A stretch of DNA of 56,706 bases, taken from positions 1 through 56,706 of the forward strand of contig JBGFRC010000003.1 of assembly GCA_041695325.1 (NCBI GenBank), in the 5' to 3' direction. This document shows positions 1-6,741 of the stretch, one piece after another (position 1 is the first letter of the stretch; each line of letters opens with the position of its first letter). The position numbers and the translations under genes were made by a program. This DNA comes from SURF-13 sp041695325. GTDB taxonomy: Bacteria > Pseudomonadota > Gammaproteobacteria > SURF-13. Below the pieces are notes generated by a model. It saw only the letters and a program-made list of their open reading frames with translations. It made no database searches and was not told the origin of the DNA.

Positions 1-1098
1 ATGCCCTTGATTTCCATCCGCCAATTACTCGATCACGCCGCCGAACACGGCTACGGTGTGCCCGCCTACAACGTCAACAACATGGAGCAGATGCACGCCA
101 TCATGCAGGCCGCCGACGCGGTCAACGCGCCGGTCATCATGCAAGCCTCCGCCGGCGCGCGTTCCTATGCGGGTGAGCCGTTCCTGCGTCACCTGATGTG
201 GGCCGCGGTCGAGATGTACCCGCATATCCCTGTCGTCATGCACCAGGATCACGGCGCCTCGCCCGCGGTGTGCATACGCTCCATCCAGAGCGGTTTCACC
301 TCGGTGATGATGGACGGCTCTTTGAAAGAAGACATGAAGACCCCGGCTTCTTACGAATACAACGTCGAGGTCACGCGCAAGGTGGTGGAAATCGCGCACG
401 CCTGCGGCGTGTCGGTGGAAGGCGAGCTCGGCTGCCTGGGTTCGCTGGAGAGCGGCAAGATGGGCGAGGAAGACGGCCACGGCTCCGACGAAACGCTCGA
501 TCACTCCATGCTGCTCACCGATCCCGAAGAGGCCGCGCAATTCGTCGCCGACACCAAGGTGGACAGCCTGGCGATCGCCATCGGCACCAGCCACGGCGCG
601 TACAAATTCACGCGTCCGCCCACCGGCGACATCCTTGCCATCGAACGCATCAAGGAAATCCACGCGCGCATTCCGGATACGCATCTGGTCATGCATGGAT
701 CGAGCTCGGTGCCGCAGGAGTGGCTGGAGATCATCAACAAATTCGGCGGCGAGATCCGCGAGACCTACGGCGTGCCGGTGAAGGAGATACAGGAGGGTAT
801 CAAGCACGGCGTGCGCAAGGTCAACATAGACACCGACCTGCGCCTCGCCGCCACCGGCGCGATGCGCAAGGCCATGGCGGAGGACCCAAGCGAGTTCGAT
901 CCGCGCAAATTTTTCAAGCCCGCCACCAGGGCCATGATGGAAATCTGCAAGGCGCGGTACGAGGCCTTCGGCTGCGCGGGCCAGGCAGCCAAGATCAAGC
1001 CCGTCAATCTGGAGACCATGACCAAGCGTTACGCCAAGGGCGAACTGGACCCGCGCGTCACGGCGGGTAAGGCCAAGGCGGCGGCGGGCAAGCGTTAA
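1..1098 (+). CDS. fba: Class II fructose-bisphosphate aldolase, Calvin-cycle subtype
   Basis: Zinc-dependent aldolase joining dihydroxyacetone phosphate and glyceraldehyde 3-phosphate, in the cytosol, for gluconeogenesis/glycolysis or the Calvin cycle. The 365-residue protein opens with MPLISIRQLLDHA. It has the class II HxDH motif (MHQDHG, residues 80-85), a VEGELG metal-site segment near 139-144, and later GTSHG and MHGSSS phosphate/metal-binding segments. Length and sequence resemble the longer 'type B' aldolases found in autotrophs (established family knowledge). The ATG is the first base of the window, so its promoter and any cbb or gap/pgk neighbours lie outside. A strong terminator follows directly. 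Family assignment is firm; a Calvin-cycle role is inferred from the subtype. Confidence 0.95.
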   Translation: MPLISIRQLLDHAAEHGYGVPAYNVNNMEQMHAIMQAADAVNAPVIMQASAGARSYAGEPFLRHLMWAAVEMYPHIPVVMHQDHGASPAVCIRSIQSGFTSVMMDGSLKEDMKTPASYEYNVEVTRKVVEIAHACGVSVEGELGCLGSLESGKMGEEDGHGSDETLDHSMLLTDPEEAAQFVADTKVDSLAIAIGTSHGAYKFTRPPTGDILAIERIKEIHARIPDTHLVMHGSSSVPQEWLEIINKFGGEIRETYGVPVKEIQEGIKHGVRKVNIDTDLRLAATGAMRKAMAEDPSEFDPRKFFKPATRAMMEICKARYEAFGCAGQAAKIKPVNLETMTKRYAKGELDPRVTAGKAKAAAGKR

Positions 1099-1120
1099 AG
1101 CAGGCCGTTTGTAAACAAGA

Positions 1121-1149
1121 AGCCCCGCGCGAAACCGCGCGGCTTTTTT
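1121..1149 (+). terminator. Rho-independent terminator of fba
   Basis: A perfect 7-bp GC stem, CCGCGCG (1125-1131) and CGCGCGG (1136-1142) around an AAAC loop, is followed by C and six Ts (1144-1149). It lies 23 bp after the fba stop and overlaps the stop of the convergent VKOR gene. Confidence 0.9.
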
Positions 1150-2482
1150 ATTGCATAGGAGGCGGGGGCAGGGCGGCGAAGGCCAGGTCCTCGTCCCGGC
1201 CCTGGGCGAGGATCATGCCGTAGATGAAGGCGGGCACGGCGGTGCCCTTGCGGCCGTTCACGACAACAAGCGGCGTGCCTGTGATGCCGTGTTTTTCGGC
1301 CAGTTCGATGTCTTCCTGCAGGATACGTTCGGTTTCAGTTGAGTTGACGCAGCTTTCCAGGGTTTTGCGCTTGTCTGCGTCGCCTCCCGTTGCGATGCGC
1401 CAGATCAGGTCCCGGTTCAGACGTTCTTGATCGGCGAACATCGCGCCGCGCACGCGCGCGAATTCCGGAGTGCCGCGCAGGCAGATTTGCACCCTGGCCC
1501 CAAGGCAGCTGATGCCGCCGCCGTCGCGCAGCGCGTAGCGATTGCATTGCGTGTCGAGGGGGTAGTGGCGTGACTCTTTCGTCCAGGAACCGGCGGGCGT
1601 GATGCGCTGTATTTCCCCCAGCGCCTGTTCCAGGCTTCTGCAATGCGGGCAGCGGATGTCTAGCCACTCGATGAGGTGCACAGGCGTAAGCGCCGGGCCG
1701 AAGCTCACCCGTTTCGGGTCTGGCATGCTGGGCACGGATTTGGACTTACGGTGTATGGCGAGTGATGCGCTGGTGGCCTCCTGCACGCCCGGCGGCAATG
1801 AGGCAAGGAATTCTTCCAGCGGCGGCGGTTGTGTTACCGTTGTCGGCGGTGGTGAGCCTGTTTCCCTGGCCACGGTGGAGAGCGTCGCGGTGCTGAGGTC
1901 CGTTACGGGCGTGCGCAGGCCGGGGTAAAGGAGCAGCGCCAAGGTGACAGCGAGCATGCCGCCGGTGAGCAGCACGGGTTGTCCCCAGCTTGCGCTTTCC
2001 GGTTTCAACTTGAAGAAGGCAAGAGAGGCCAGTCCCCAGACCAAAACATAAAACACGATGCAGGTGGGACAGAACACCTTGATCGCCGCGCTGTAACCGA
2101 GCAACAGCAGGGCGATGAGCGCGCCCGCGCCGGTGAGAAGGCGCAGCGCCAGGATAACATCTCCCGTGGGTTGTGAGCGGCGCGCACGCCGCCACAGCAG
2201 GCCGGATAAAATCAGCGCCACCACGCTCCAGGCCACGCCCCAGCCCGCGACGGGTATGCCGGTGTAGCGATGCACGCTCTCGCTCAGGCTCGAGTCCCAT
2301 ACCCCGGCGCAGTTGAAGGTGGCGCTCAGGGTGCACAGCGGCGCGTTCCCGCCGCCGCGCAGGACGGCAAGCTCTATCCACTGATAAAGTGTCACGGCGA
2401 GCGCGGCCAGGCTGAGCGTGATCAGCGCGATGGCGTAGCGTTTAAGGGATGAGGGTGCGGGAGCAGCGGGAAAATTCGCCAT
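1148..2482 (-). CDS. VKOR-DsbA fusion: vitamin K epoxide reductase domain with C-terminal thioredoxin-like domain
   Basis: Predicted inner-membrane disulfide-forming enzyme that carries out the DsbB and DsbA functions in one chain. The 444-residue protein has a VKOR four-to-five-helix membrane region (about 15-190). It contains the loop cysteine pair C50 and C58 and the quinone-proximal pair C138-P-T-C141. A Pro-rich linker (about 205-260) leads to a thioredoxin-fold domain with C278-P-H-C281 and a GTP cis-proline segment near 405. VKOR homologues fused to Trx-like domains are known in bacteria and substitute for DsbB/DsbA. The CPHC dipeptide is the DsbA-type oxidising motif, which supports oxidase rather than reductase activity. 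The gene stands alone, convergent with fba. The ATG gives a short N-terminal tail before the first helix. Confidence 0.9.
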   Translation of the reverse strand: MANFPAAPAPSSLKRYAIALITLSLAALAVTLYQWIELAVLRGGGNAPLCTLSATFNCAGVWDSSLSESVHRYTGIPVAGWGVAWSVVALILSGLLWRRARRSQPTGDVILALRLLTGAGALIALLLLGYSAAIKVFCPTCIVFYVLVWGLASLAFFKLKPESASWGQPVLLTGGMLAVTLALLLYPGLRTPVTDLSTATLSTVARETGSPPPTTVTQPPPLEEFLASLPPGVQEATSASLAIHRKSKSVPSMPDPKRVSFGPALTPVHLIEWLDIRCPHCRSLEQALGEIQRITPAGSWTKESRHYPLDTQCNRYALRDGGGISCLGARVQICLRGTPEFARVRGAMFADQERLNRDLIWRIATGGDADKRKTLESCVNSTETERILQEDIELAEKHGITGTPLVVVNGRKGTAVPAFIYGMILAQGRDEDLAFAALPPPPMQ

Positions 2483-2589
2483 AGGTCAAGAAATCAAAAC
2501 CCCAATTTAATATTTTAGCAAAGTTTTATAATGAGGCACAAGAACCCTTAATACGACAGTATCGTGAAGATGTGGAACAGGAAGGGAGC

Positions 2590-2988
2590 ATGACGGCGGG
2601 CACGGTGCTGGCGGCGCTCGCCACCTATGTGCTGATGCTGATTGCGTTCCGCTACGCCAGGCGGCGCGCACTGCACGCGCCGGTGATGGTTTCGGTGATG
2701 CTGTTTGATCTCGCTCTGCCGTTTTACCTTTATCTTACCAAGGACTGGCACCGGCGCCTGATTGTGGAGGGCGAGCTCACCTCGTTTCTGCTGTGGACGC
2801 ATTTTTTACTGCTGGCCATGCTGTACACCTTGTATATCATGCAGATCAAAACCGCGCTGCGCCTGCTGCGCCGGGATGACAGCGTGCGCGCCGAGCACCG
2901 CGCGCAAGGCCAGGCGGCGCTGCTGGTGCGCGCCTTTGTGATATTCACCGGCGCGCTGCTGGTGGAAGCACCGCGTCCCCCGGCTTAA
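2590..2988 (+). CDS. Small four-helix membrane protein of unknown function
   Basis: Not recognised. The 132-residue product (MTAGTVLAALATYVL...) shows four hydrophobic stretches, at about 3-22, 32-52, 66-92 and 110-128, with Arg-rich loops between them (YARRR, LLRRDD). ATG 2590 is preferred because GGAAGGGAG lies directly upstream; a GTG at 2572 is in frame but has no ribosome binding site. A TATAAT hexamer at 2527-2532 may be its -10, though no good -35 is visible. The gene is divergent from the VKOR-DsbA gene. It ends 38 bp before the palindromic element at 3027 and is not obviously cut by it. The length and helix number recall small DUF420-type membrane proteins, but I see no diagnostic motif. 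Confidence 0.6.
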   Translation: MTAGTVLAALATYVLMLIAFRYARRRALHAPVMVSVMLFDLALPFYLYLTKDWHRRLIVEGELTSFLLWTHFLLLAMLYTLYIMQIKTALRLLRRDDSVRAEHRAQGQAALLVRAFVIFTGALLVEAPRPPA

Positions 2989-3026
2989 AGCTGGCGCAAC
3001 GAACAGCCTCGAATTATAATGAGCCA

Positions 3027-3269
3027 CTAGCAGTTCGTTGAAAAACGAACTGCCAGGCGCCACAGGGGTGAGCCATGCCGGTGGCATGGCGAACGGGCGC
3101 ACAGGACGTGCGCCCTGGACTTTTCCGCGGAGCCGGGACGGCGCAGCGGAAAAGTGCCCCATCGAAAATCAAACACACAAGTGTTTGATTTTCGGAGCGA
3201 GGCGCGGACATGTGCCGCGCCAAGCGAGTTGAAAATCGCCAAGGATGGCGATTTTCAACAAACTGCTAG
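3027..3269. repeat. 243-bp palindromic element with seven nested hairpins and inverted termini (MITE-like)
   Basis: The ends are near-identical inverted repeats: CTAGCAGTTCGTTGAAAA (3027-3044) and the reverse complement of CTAGCAGTTTGTTGAAAA (3252-3269), 17 of 18 matching. The outermost palindromic CTAG may be a 4-bp target duplication. Inside, seven hairpins lie end to end: 3030-3053 (10 bp, GAAA loop), 3072-3090 (8 bp), 3095-3115 (8 bp), 3119-3155 (10 bp with an inner GCCG/CGGC), 3163-3194 (14 bp), 3201-3221 (7 bp) and 3228-3259 (13 bp). No ORF fits it. It fills most of the 451-bp gap between 2988 and 3440. The rest of that gap holds the rubrerythrin promoter. Confidence 0.8.
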
Positions 3270-3354
3270 ACCGGGTTGGGGTGTTTTTCACCGGTGCGCC
3301 GTTTTTCACCATGTCGTCCGTGGTAGTGCTCGTGCGTGTAACTACGAGGCGGGC

Positions 3355-3385
3355 TTGACATTAATTTAGACTTGGTCTAAATTAA
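3355..3385 (+). promoter_or_regulatory. Rubrerythrin operon promoter with an overlapping palindromic operator
   Basis: TTGACA (3355-3360), a 17-nt spacer and TAAATT (3378-3383) form a sigma-70 promoter. A perfect 11-bp inverted repeat, TTAATTTAGAC-ttg-GTCTAAATTAA (3361-3385), fills the spacer and the -10. A dyad placed there suggests repression by a redox- or iron-responsive dimer. The regulator is not encoded nearby and I cannot name it. Confidence 0.7.
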
Positions 3386-3439
3386 GACTACACCGCCCCC
3401 AAGAGGCGGCTCCCACTCTTTCTTTAAGGAGGATATGCT

Positions 3440-3859
3440 ATGCAACTCAAAGGCAGCAAGACCCATGACAATCTGAAATACGCCTTCGCGGGCGAATCCC
3501 AGGCCAACCGCCGTTATCTGTACTTCGCCGCCAAGGCTGACGTGGAAGGCTACAACGACGTGTCCGCCGTGTTCCGCTCCACCGCGGAGGGCGAAACCGG
3601 CCATGCCCACGGCCACTTGGAATATATGGAGGCCTGCGGCGATCCGGCCACCGATCTTCCGATCGGTTCCACCTCCAACAACCTGAAGGCCGCCATCGCC
3701 GGTGAGACGCACGAGTACACCGACATGTACCCGGGCATGGCGAAAACCGCACGCGAGGAAGGCTTCGGCGAAATCGCCGACTGGTTTGAGACGCTGGCCA
3801 AGGCTGAGCGCTCGCACGCCAACCGCTTCCAGAAGGCGCTGGATACCCTGGGCAAGTAG
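3440..3859 (+). CDS. Rubrerythrin family protein (diiron domain only)
   Basis: Likely peroxide-scavenging diiron protein of the cytosol. The 139-residue product is a four-helix ferritin-like domain with the rubrerythrin signature: FAGESQANRRYLYFA (about 17-31) and EGETGHAHGH (about 50-59) in the first half, then GETHEYTDMYPGMA and AKAERSHANRF in the second. These supply the paired ExxH/ExxY metal ligands. It lacks the C-terminal rubredoxin domain of classical rubrerythrin, so electrons must come from a partner; the Fe-S protein downstream is a candidate. ATG 3440 follows an AAGGAGGA site. It is the first gene of the operon, behind the palindromic promoter, and is followed by an attenuating terminator. 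Confidence 0.92.
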   Translation: MQLKGSKTHDNLKYAFAGESQANRRYLYFAAKADVEGYNDVSAVFRSTAEGETGHAHGHLEYMEACGDPATDLPIGSTSNNLKAAIAGETHEYTDMYPGMAKTAREEGFGEIADWFETLAKAERSHANRFQKALDTLGK

Positions 3860-3878
3860 CTTTAAATTCAGCGAATGC

Positions 3879-3906
3879 GGGGCCGGGGTACCGGCCCCGG
3901 TTTTTT
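3879..3906 (+). terminator. Intra-operon terminator/attenuator after rubrerythrin
   Basis: GGGGCCGG (3879-3886), a GGTA loop and CCGGCCCC (3891-3898) are followed by GG and six Ts (3901-3906). It stands only 18 bp before the next gene's ATG. It probably lowers expression of the downstream genes relative to rubrerythrin. Confidence 0.85.
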
Positions 3907-3923
3907 CTTGCTACGGGAGTCAT

Positions 3924-5276
3924 ATGTCCGCACCCGCAGAAGGTCAACGCGAAGGCAGTCTGGAGGCGCCCACCCGTCACGCCCTGGACTGGAAAAACCC
4001 GGAATTCTACCATGAGACCTCGCTCTTCAAGGAGCTGGAGCGGGTATTCGACATCTGTCACGGTTGCCGGCGCTGTTTCAGCCTGTGCCACTCGTTCCCC
4101 ACGCTGTTTGAGGCCATAGACGACGCTCCCACCATGGAGCTCGACAGCGTGGATAAAAAAGTCTATTGGGAGGTGGTGGATCACTGTTATCTGTGCGACA
4201 TGTGCTTCATGACCAAGTGCCCATATGTGCCGCCGCACCCGTGGAACGTGGACTTTCCGCACCTCATGCTGCGCGCCAAGGCGGTGAAGTTCAAAAAGGG
4301 CGAAGTAAAAACGCGCGACAGGATACTCACCAGCACCGACGCCGTGGGTAAGCTGGCCGGCATTCCGGTGGTGGTGCAGATGGTGAATGCGGCGAACAAA
4401 AACAAGGCTGCGCGCAAGATGCTGAACCGGGCGCTGGGCGTGCACCCCGACGCCTTTGTGCCGGAGTATCACAGCGACACGCTGCGCAAGCGTGAGCACG
4501 CGCGCAAGACGGGCGAAACCCGGATCAGCGCCGCACCCGGCGCCGGCACGCGCGGCAAGGTGGCGCTGTTCGCCACCTGCTACGGCAATTACAACGAGCC
4601 GCAACTGGGACAGGACCTGATCGCCGTGTTTGAGCACAACGGCATAGCGGTGCGCCTCGCCGCGCAGGAGCGGTGTTGCGGCATGCCCAAGCTGGAGCTG
4701 GGCGACCTTGAAGCCGTGGCGCGCGCCAAGGATGCCAACATTCCGGTGCTGGCGCAACTGGTGGACGAAGGCTGGGACATCGTGGCGCCGGTTCCGTCCT
4801 GCGTGCTCATGTTCAAGCAGGAGCTGCCGCTCATGTTTCCCCATGACGCGCGGGTGCAGAAGGTGAAAAACGCGATCTATGATCCGTTCGAGTATCTCAT
4901 GCTGCGCCACAAGGACGGCAAGCTCAAAACCAATTTCAAGAAACCGCTGGGCAAGGTGTCCTATCACGTCCCCTGTCATCTGCGGGTGCAGAACATCGGC
5001 ATGAAGACGCGCGACGTATTACAGCTCATTCCCGATACACAGGTGGAGCCGATCGAGCGCTGCTCCGGGCACGACGGCACCTACGCGGTGAAGAGCGAAT
5101 TTCACGATATTGCGATAAAGATCGGAAAACCGGTGATGGAGCGCATCGCCAAAAGCGGCGCGGACCATTACACCAGCGACTGCCCGATCGCGGGCCATCA
5201 TCTGGAAGAAGGGTTGGCGAGCAGGGCTGGGCCCGTGCATCCGCTCACGCTGCTGCGCAGCGCTTACGGTATTTGA
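3924..5276 (+). CDS. 4Fe-4S / CCG-domain protein (heterodisulfide reductase or GlpC-like)
   Basis: Predicted cytosolic iron-sulfur electron carrier. The 450-residue protein carries two 4Fe-4S motifs near the N-terminus: C45-x2-C48-x2-C51-x3-C55 and C88-x2-C91-x2-C94-x4-C99 followed by P. Two cysteine-rich (CCG-type) regions follow, one with RCCGMPKLELGD (about 250) and PSCVLM, the other with VPCHLRVQN, ERCSGHDG and DCPIAGHH. This domain order is that of GlpC and the HdrB/HdrD families. ATG 3924 follows a GGGAG site. An in-frame extension back to 3702 only re-reads the rubrerythrin gene. Lying between rubrerythrin and a ferritin-like protein, it is a plausible electron donor to the diiron protein, by inference. 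Confidence 0.88.
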   Translation: MSAPAEGQREGSLEAPTRHALDWKNPEFYHETSLFKELERVFDICHGCRRCFSLCHSFPTLFEAIDDAPTMELDSVDKKVYWEVVDHCYLCDMCFMTKCPYVPPHPWNVDFPHLMLRAKAVKFKKGEVKTRDRILTSTDAVGKLAGIPVVVQMVNAANKNKAARKMLNRALGVHPDAFVPEYHSDTLRKREHARKTGETRISAAPGAGTRGKVALFATCYGNYNEPQLGQDLIAVFEHNGIAVRLAAQERCCGMPKLELGDLEAVARAKDANIPVLAQLVDEGWDIVAPVPSCVLMFKQELPLMFPHDARVQKVKNAIYDPFEYLMLRHKDGKLKTNFKKPLGKVSYHVPCHLRVQNIGMKTRDVLQLIPDTQVEPIERCSGHDGTYAVKSEFHDIAIKIGKPVMERIAKSGADHYTSDCPIAGHHLEEGLASRAGPVHPLTLLRSAYGI

Positions 5277-5288
5277 TCTGGGGGACGC

Positions 5289-5594
5289 ATGGCGAACGAA
5301 GGTTATCACGAGCCGTATGAGGAGCTGAGCGAGGCCACACGCGACATGCACCGCGCCATCATTTCCCTGATGGAGGAACTGGAGGCGGTGGACTGGTACA
5401 ACCAGCGCGTGGACGCGTGCAAGGACGCTGAGTTGCGCGCCATCCTGGCGCACAACCGCGACGAGGAAAAGGAGCACGCGGCGATGGTGCTGGAGTGGAT
5501 ACGCCGCCGCGACCCCGCGTTCGACAAGGAGCTGCGCGACTACCTGTTCACCGACAAGGCCATTGTGGCGCTGGAAGAAAAACACAAGGGCTGA
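5289..5594 (+). CDS. EncFtn-like ferritin (encapsulated-ferritin family) without an encapsulin targeting tail
   Basis: Probable ferroxidase/iron-handling protein of the encapsulated ferritin family, whose two-helix subunits assemble into annular decamers with the iron site at the dimer interface. The 101-residue protein keeps the family core: HRAIISLMEELEAVDWY (21-37), then AILAHNRDEEKEHAAM (51-66). Expected ligands are E30, E60 and H63, with E29, E32, W36 and Y37 in the usual entry-site positions (by analogy with the Rhodospirillum rubrum protein). It ends at EEKHKG, without the C-terminal extension and LxxxSL-type cargo tail that directs known members into encapsulin shells. No encapsulin gene is in this window. 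ATG 5289 follows GGGGGACGC, 12 bp after the Fe-S gene. Confidence 0.85.
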   Translation: MANEGYHEPYEELSEATRDMHRAIISLMEELEAVDWYNQRVDACKDAELRAILAHNRDEEKEHAAMVLEWIRRRDPAFDKELRDYLFTDKAIVALEEKHKG

Positions 5595-5598
5595 CCTC

Positions 5599-6183
5599 GT
5601 GCAGAAACTGACCCGAGCCGATCTCTATTCCCTGGAGCAGTACGCCAGGCTGCGCAACGAGTTCCGCGCCAAGGTGATGGAGCATAAAAAGCACCGGCGC
5701 GTGGACGTCGGCCCGCACGCCTCACTGTTTTTTGAAGACCGCCTCACCATGCACTACCAGGTGCAGGAGATGCTACGCGCCGAACGCATCTTCGAGGAGG
5801 AGGGCATTCAAGAAGAACTGGAGGCGTATAACCCGCTGATACCGGACGGCGGCAACTGGAAGGCGACCTTCATGGTTCAATACGGCGACGTGGACGAGCG
5901 GCGCGCGGCGCTGGCCAGGATGATCGGCATCGGAGACCGCGTGTGGGTCAAGATCGCCGGTCATGAGCACGTGTTCGCCATCGCCGATGAAGACCTGGAG
6001 CGCGAGACGGCGGAGAAGACCTCCTCGGTGCACTTTCTGCGTTTCGAGCTTACGCCGCAGATGATCGCCTCGGTCAAGAGCGGTGCATCTATCGGCATTG
6101 GTATCGCGCATCCGGCCTATGATTATCAGGTGGATCCGGTGCCGGACAACGTGCGCGCCGCGCTGGCGCGCGACCTGGATTAG
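5599..6183 (+). CDS. DUF3501 family protein
   Basis: Function unknown. The 194-residue product from the GTG at 5599 (V/M-QKLTRADLYSLEQYA) matches the DUF3501 family by start, length and internal segments (FEDRLTMHYQVQEMLRAERI, YNPLIPDGGNWKATFM, HFLRFEL). It is soluble, with no signal peptide and a helical N-terminal half. It starts 4 bp after the EncFtn-like gene. DUF3501 genes recurrently sit beside rubrerythrin and heterodisulfide-reductase-like genes in proteobacteria, so it likely serves the same peroxide/iron pathway (inference from context). A longer in-frame start at 5563 would overlap the ferritin gene and adds no family sequence. Confidence 0.85.
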   Translation: MQKLTRADLYSLEQYARLRNEFRAKVMEHKKHRRVDVGPHASLFFEDRLTMHYQVQEMLRAERIFEEEGIQEELEAYNPLIPDGGNWKATFMVQYGDVDERRAALARMIGIGDRVWVKIAGHEHVFAIADEDLERETAEKTSSVHFLRFELTPQMIASVKSGASIGIGIAHPAYDYQVDPVPDNVRAALARDLD

Positions 6184-6186
6184 GGC

Positions 6187-6738
6187 GTGTTCCACGCGCG
6201 TGTAATCGCCGGCGCGCTGTTGTCCGTGTTTGTGATTACCGCGGCCTGGGCGGACAGGGAGGACCCGCTGCGCCACGATGACGATGAAGAAGTGGGCGTG
6301 CGCTGGCAGGAGCAGGAAAAGCTGCTGCCGGCCTACCCGCAGGATGCAGGTCTCATCGAAATCAAACCCGACGGCGCGCGCGCGGCGCATCAGTACCGTC
6401 TCGACCCCCAATCGCTTACTACCCATCCCGACGGCGTAGTGACCTACACGGTGGTTGTGCAATCGGAAAGCGGCGCGCAAAATGTATTGTTCGAGGGCAT
6501 CCGCTGCGCGAGCAAGGAATACAAAACCTACGCCATCGGCGCGGAAGGCGGGCGCCTGGAGCCAGTCAAGCAAGCAAGCTGGCGCAAGATTTTCAACAAA
6601 GACCCGATCCGCCACCGCATCGAGCTGTACACATATTACGCGTGTGACGCCCATCAGTTTGCCCTGCCGCCCAAGCGCATCATTGAACGCCTGCGTCATC
6701 CCGATAGAATACCCTCGCCCTATGCCTCCGGCCGCTAG
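6187..6738 (+). CDS. CNP1-like exported protein
   Basis: The 183-residue protein has a Sec signal peptide (about 1-22, ending VITAAWA before DRED) and a mature domain matching the CNP1-like family. Recognisable segments are a WQEQEKLLPAYP start, YRLDPQSL, VVTYTVVVQS, GIRCASKEYKTYAIG and YTYYACD. Molecular function is not known. The two Cys (in GIRC and YYAC) may form a periplasmic disulfide. It starts with GTG 3 bp after the DUF3501 stop and ends 3 bp before parE, so it is transcribed with both. Confidence 0.82.
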   Translation: MFHARVIAGALLSVFVITAAWADREDPLRHDDDEEVGVRWQEQEKLLPAYPQDAGLIEIKPDGARAAHQYRLDPQSLTTHPDGVVTYTVVVQSESGAQNVLFEGIRCASKEYKTYAIGAEGGRLEPVKQASWRKIFNKDPIRHRIELYTYYACDAHQFALPPKRIIERLRHPDRIPSPYASGR

Positions 6739-6741
6739 CCC

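Noticed and set aside
3027..3269. Structured RNA gene or riboswitch before rubrerythrin
   Set aside because: The element lies upstream of the rubrerythrin -35, has transposon-like inverted ends, and would not be in the leader; a mobile repeat fits better.
3702..3923. N-terminal extension of the Fe-S protein back into rubrerythrin
   Set aside because: It is the rubrerythrin sequence in another frame plus the terminator; ATG 3924 has its own ribosome site and begins the family-like sequence.
3447..4979. 510-codon minus-strand frame opposite rubrerythrin and the Fe-S gene
   Set aside because: The plus-strand genes are well supported; this frame spans the rubrerythrin terminator and has no motifs.
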